Shown: piece by piece, positions 8,079 to 10,858 of the stretch | Position numbering within the stretch: the stretch's first letter is position 1 | Layout of the letters: the number at the start of each line of letters is the position of its first letter | NCBI GenBank assembly: GCA_025765595.1 | Contig: JAIVFH010000665.1 | Span: forward strand, 1-10,858 | Source of the DNA: Obelidium mucronatum | Lineage: Eukaryota; Chytridiomycota; Chytridiomycetes; Chytridiales; Chytriomycetaceae | Direction: 5' to 3' | DNA: 10,858 nt | Notes under the pieces: generated by a model | The model's input: the letters and a program-made list of their open reading frames with translations, nothing else | Database searches by the model: none | Told to the model about the DNA's origin: nothing | Made by a program: the position numbers and the translations under genes

Positions 8079-8858
8079 TCAGTATCCCCGTCCCAATACT
8101 CCCACAGGATTGGAAGGCTTGGTGCAGGCCGAATTGGATCCCAGGTGGAGACAGGTTTGCTGGGCTGGCCTGCTCATTTCCCTTCCTTTTCTCTGGAAAT
8201 ATATGGCTTTTACATCCAATTTTGAAACATGATTCTAGGAATGGCCAAAAGAATGCAATTCTTCAGACAACCAGCAGTCCAACCATATGCAATGTCTATA
8301 TATCTGAGCTCACCAGAGTGCCACCGTCCTTTTTGTTTTTACGTGTTTTTACGTGTTTTTATGCAGTAATTATTTGTGGTTTGCCAGGATTGCATGCCAA
8401 GATTGCAAAAGACTTGGATACTTCCCACACTATACTTCAGGGCACTGGAAGGTCCCCTTAAGTTTGGTTTTTTACGTGTTTATGCGTGTTTCTGCGTGTT
8501 TATCTGTGTTTATGCGTGTTTTACTCGACATTTACGTGTTTTACTCGACATTTACGTGTTTTCTAGGTGCTTTTATTCTGATTGTTTATCACCCAATACT
8601 CTAGCCCCACAAACATCAATTTGTCTTTAGCTCAGTATGCAGAGAGCAGCAGCCTGTGCTGTTGTTGGTTTGGTTGCCTCTGCCAACCTATTGTTCCCAT
8701 TCCCCTACAAAGCCACCTTCTTCAGCCCTCTGTTGAGTTTAGTGTATTAGAATGCAGTATTTAGCTGTGTTTGATTTGGTTTTTATTTTGGTTTGGATTG
8801 TTTCTGTTGGCAGCTCAGGCAAAAAGGGCACCTGAGTGGTTCTAGCACATTTCACTCA
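8079..8858 (+). repeat. Satellite copy 11 (780 bp)
   Basis: Identical by eye to copies 8 and 9 apart from one C lost at the right edge (TTTCACTCATC for TTTCACCTCATC, near 8855). Confidence 0.97.
8468..8558 (+). repeat. Block B minisatellite of copy 11, two 20-bp units
   Basis: Identical to the 91-bp block of copy 8. Confidence 0.96.
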
Positions 8859-9631
8859 TCAGTATCCCCGTCCCAATACTCCCACAGGATTGGAAGGCTT
8901 GGTGCAGGCCGAATTGGATCCCAGGTGGAGACAGGTTTGCTGGGCTGGCCTGCTCATTTCCCTTCCTTTTCTCTGGAAATATATGGCTTTTACATCCAAT
9001 TTTGAAACATGATTCTAGGAATGGCCAAAAGAATGCAATTCTTCAGACAACCAGCAGTCCAACCATATGCAATGTCTATATATCTGAGCTCACCAGAGTG
9101 CCACCGTCCTTTTGTTTTTACGTGTTTTTACGTGTTTTTATGCAGTAATTATTTGTGGTTTGCCAGGATTGCATGCCAAGATTGCAAAAGACTTGGATAC
9201 TTCCCACACTATACTTCAGGCACTGGAAGGTCCCTTAAGTTTGGTTTTTTACGTGTTTATGCGTGTTTCTGCGTGTTTATCTGTGTTTATGCGTGTTTTA
9301 CTCGACATTTACGTGTTTTACTCGACATTTACGTGTTTCTAGGTGCTTTTATTCTGATTGTTTATCACCCAATACTCTAGCCCCACAAACATCAATTTGT
9401 CTTTAGCTCAGTATGCAGAGAGCAGCCTGTGCTGTTGTTGGTTTGGTTGCCTCTGCCAACCTATTGTTCCCATTCCCCTACAAAGCCACCTTCTTCAGCC
9501 CTCTGTTGAGTTTAGTGTAGAGAATGCAGTATTTAGCTGTGTTGATTGGTTTTTATTTTGGTTTGGATTGTTTCTGTTGGCAGCTCAGGCAAAAAAGGGC
9601 ACCTGAGTGGTTCTAGACACATTTCACCTCA
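8859..9631 (+). repeat. Satellite copy 12 (773 bp, scattered indels)
   Basis: About nine small indels, mostly deletions: a lost T before block A, CAGGCACTGG, GGTCCCTTAAG, GTGTTTCTAGG, one CAG lost from the GCAGCAG run, GTGTAGAGAATGC, and GTGTTGATTGG with two single losses. It also has gains at CAAAAAAGGG and CTAGACAC. Net minus 8 bp explains its length. Confidence 0.96.
9245..9335 (+). repeat. Block B minisatellite of copy 12, two 20-bp units
   Basis: Same 91-bp structure as copy 8; the T-run just after it is one base shorter. Confidence 0.95.
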
Positions 9632-10404
9632 TCAGTATCCCCGTCCCAATACTCCCACAGGATTGGAAGGCTTGGTGCAGGCCGAATTGGATCCCAGGGA
9701 GACAGGTTTGCTGGGCTGGCCTGCTCATTTCCCTTCCTTTTCTCTGGAAATATATGGCTTTTACATCCAATTTGAAACATGATTCTAGGAATGGCCAAAA
9801 GAATGCAATTCTTCAGACAACCAGCAGTCCAACCATATGCAATGTCTATATATCTGAGCTCACCAGAGTGCCACCGTCCTTTTTGTTTTTACGTGTTTTT
9901 ACGTGTTTTTTAGCAGTAATTATTTGTGGTTTGCCAGGATTGCATGCCAAGATTGCAAAAGACTTGGATACTTCCCACACTATACTTCAGGGCACTGGAA
10001 GGTCCCCTTAAGTTTGGTTTTTACGTGTTTATGCGTGTGTTTCTGCGTGTTTATCGTGTTTATGCGTGTTTTACTCGACATTTACGTGTTTTACTCGACA
10101 TTTACGTGTTTTCTAGGTGCTTTATTCTGATTGTTTATAACCCAATACTCTAGCCCCACAAACATCAATTTGTCTTTAGCTCAGTATGCAGAGAGCAGCA
10201 GCCTGTGCTGTTGTGGTTTGGTTGCCTCTGCCAACCTATTGTTCCCATTCCCTACAAAGCCACTTCTTCAGCCCTCTGTTGAGTTTAGTGTATTAGAATG
10301 CAGTATTTAGCTGTGTTTGATTTGGTTTTTATTTTGGTTTGGATTGTTCTGTTGGCAGCTCAGGCAAAAAGGGCACCTGAGTGGTTCTAGCACATTTCAC
10401 CTCA
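9632..10404 (+). repeat. Satellite copy 13 (773 bp, scattered indels)
   Basis: About a dozen changes. Losses include CCCAGGGAGAC, CCAATTTGAAAC, GCTTTATTCTG, GTTGTGGTTTGG, CATTCCCTAC, GCCACTTCTTC and GGATTGTTCTG. There is a GT gain in GCGTGTGTTTCTG and a C-to-A change in TTTATAACCC. Confidence 0.95.
10018..10108 (+). repeat. Block B minisatellite of copy 13, two 20-bp units
   Basis: Two intact 20-mers. The lead-in has a shortened first T-run, an extra GT, and TATCGTG in place of TATCTGTG. The length is still 91 bp because these changes balance. Confidence 0.93.
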
Positions 10405-10858
10405 TCAGTATCCCCGTCCCATACTCCCACAGGATTGGAAGGCTTGGTGCAGGCGAATTGGATCCAGGTGGAGACAGGTTTGCTGGGCTGGCCTGCTATT
10501 TCCCTTCCTTTTCTCTGGAAATATATGGCTTTACATCCAATTTTGAAACATTCTAGGAATGGCCAAAAGAATGCAATTTTCAGACAACCAGCAGCCAACC
10601 ATATGCAATGTCTATATATCTGAGCTACCAGAGTGGCCACCGTCCTTTTTGTTTTACGTGTTTTTACGTGTTTTATGCAGTAATTATTTGTGGTTTGCCA
10701 GGATTGCATGCCAAGATGCAAAAGATTGGATACTTCCCACACTATATTCAGGGCACTGGAAGGTCCCCTTAAGTTTGGTTTTTACGTGTTTATGCGTGTT
10801 TCTGCGTGTTTATCTGTGTATGCGTGTTTACTCGACATTTACGTGTTTTACTCGACAT
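10405..10858 (+). repeat. Satellite copy 14, partial (454 bp), most indel-rich
   Basis: The window ends inside this copy, within block B. About 18 small changes in 454 bp, nearly all one-base deletions: for example CGTCCCATACTC, CAGGCGAATTGG, GGATCCAGGTGG, CTGCTATTTCC, AACATTCTAGG, CAGCAGCCAACC, GAGCTACCAG, CAAGATGCAAAAG and CTATATTCAGG. Most are outside homopolymers of length four or more. Confidence 0.95.
10779..10858 (+). repeat. Block B minisatellite of copy 14, cut by window end
   Basis: The 10-bp lead-in, one 20-mer with a lost T, and the start of a second that stops at GACAT. The unit count is a minimum. Confidence 0.9.

Larger units (their letters stand above)
1..10858. repeat. Tandem satellite (macrosatellite-like) array, about 781-bp unit
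   Basis: The same complex sequence returns 13 times in the same orientation, with intervals of 830, 870, 818, 814, 819, 783, 804, 781, 781, 778, 780, 773 and 773 bp, followed by a 454-bp partial copy. Outside two internal T-rich blocks the copies are nearly identical, with only isolated substitutions and short indels. The array reaches both window edges, so its size is a minimum and its phase is arbitrary. A clean copy carries one site each for BamHI, NdeI, SacI, SphI and AflII, so digestion should give a ladder. CpG is depleted in the complex part while CAG/CTG is retained, which points to a vertebrate-type methylated genome (inference). I do not recognise the family, and I see no CENP-B box. 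No gene is embedded. Confidence 0.97.

Noticed and set aside
10329..10742. 137-residue minus-strand open frame
   Set aside because: Found only in the indel-rich last copy. Clean copies do not hold it, so it is a by-product of small deletions.

Overview
The whole window is one tandem satellite array. It has 13 complete head-to-tail copies and one cut-off copy of a repeat whose clean form is 781 bp. Complete copies run from 773 to 870 bp. Taking the first base as phase zero, copies start at 1, 831, 1701, 2519, 3333, 4152, 4935, 5739, 6520, 7301, 8079, 8859, 9632 and 10405. The window begins and ends inside the array, so no flanking DNA, array length or chromosome position can be read. I found no protein-coding gene, rRNA, convincing tRNA, CRISPR array or intact mobile element.

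The organism is probably a vertebrate, from composition only. CpG is almost absent from the complex part of the repeat: 3 CpGs in roughly 660 bp of a clean copy. CAG/CTG, TG and CA are common, as expected from long-term CpG-only methylation. I do not recognise the satellite family and name no species.

Each clean copy has this layout (copy 8, 5739-6519, as model). (1) A complex segment of about 257 bp with single BamHI, NdeI and SacI sites. (2) Block A (5996-6026), two TTTTTACGTG 10-mers and a degenerate third. (3) A complex spacer of about 100 bp holding a 13-bp tandem duplication and an AflII site. (4) Block B (6128-6218), a run of 10-bp T-rich units ending in RCGTG, passing into a 20-bp minisatellite, TTTTACTCGACATTTACGTG. 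(5) A complex segment of about 300 bp leading to the next copy. Ten of the 13 CpGs lie in blocks A and B, and those in block B sit on an approximately 10-bp ladder.

Copies differ mainly in the number of 20-bp units in block B: 5, 7, 4, 4, 4, 2 and 4 in copies 1-7, then 2 in each of copies 8-13. Substitutions are very rare. Copies 8 and 9 look identical. Most other differences are one- or few-base indels, mainly deletions, clustered in copy 7 and rising steadily through copies 12-14 to the right end. That pattern suggests long-read consensus error at a contig end more than real decay.

The feature most worth a second look is the 10-bp-phased, CpG-retaining T-tract/RCGTG array inside an otherwise CpG-depleted satellite. 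It could bear on nucleosome phasing, DNA curvature, methylation or transcription-factor binding. All of these roles are inference.
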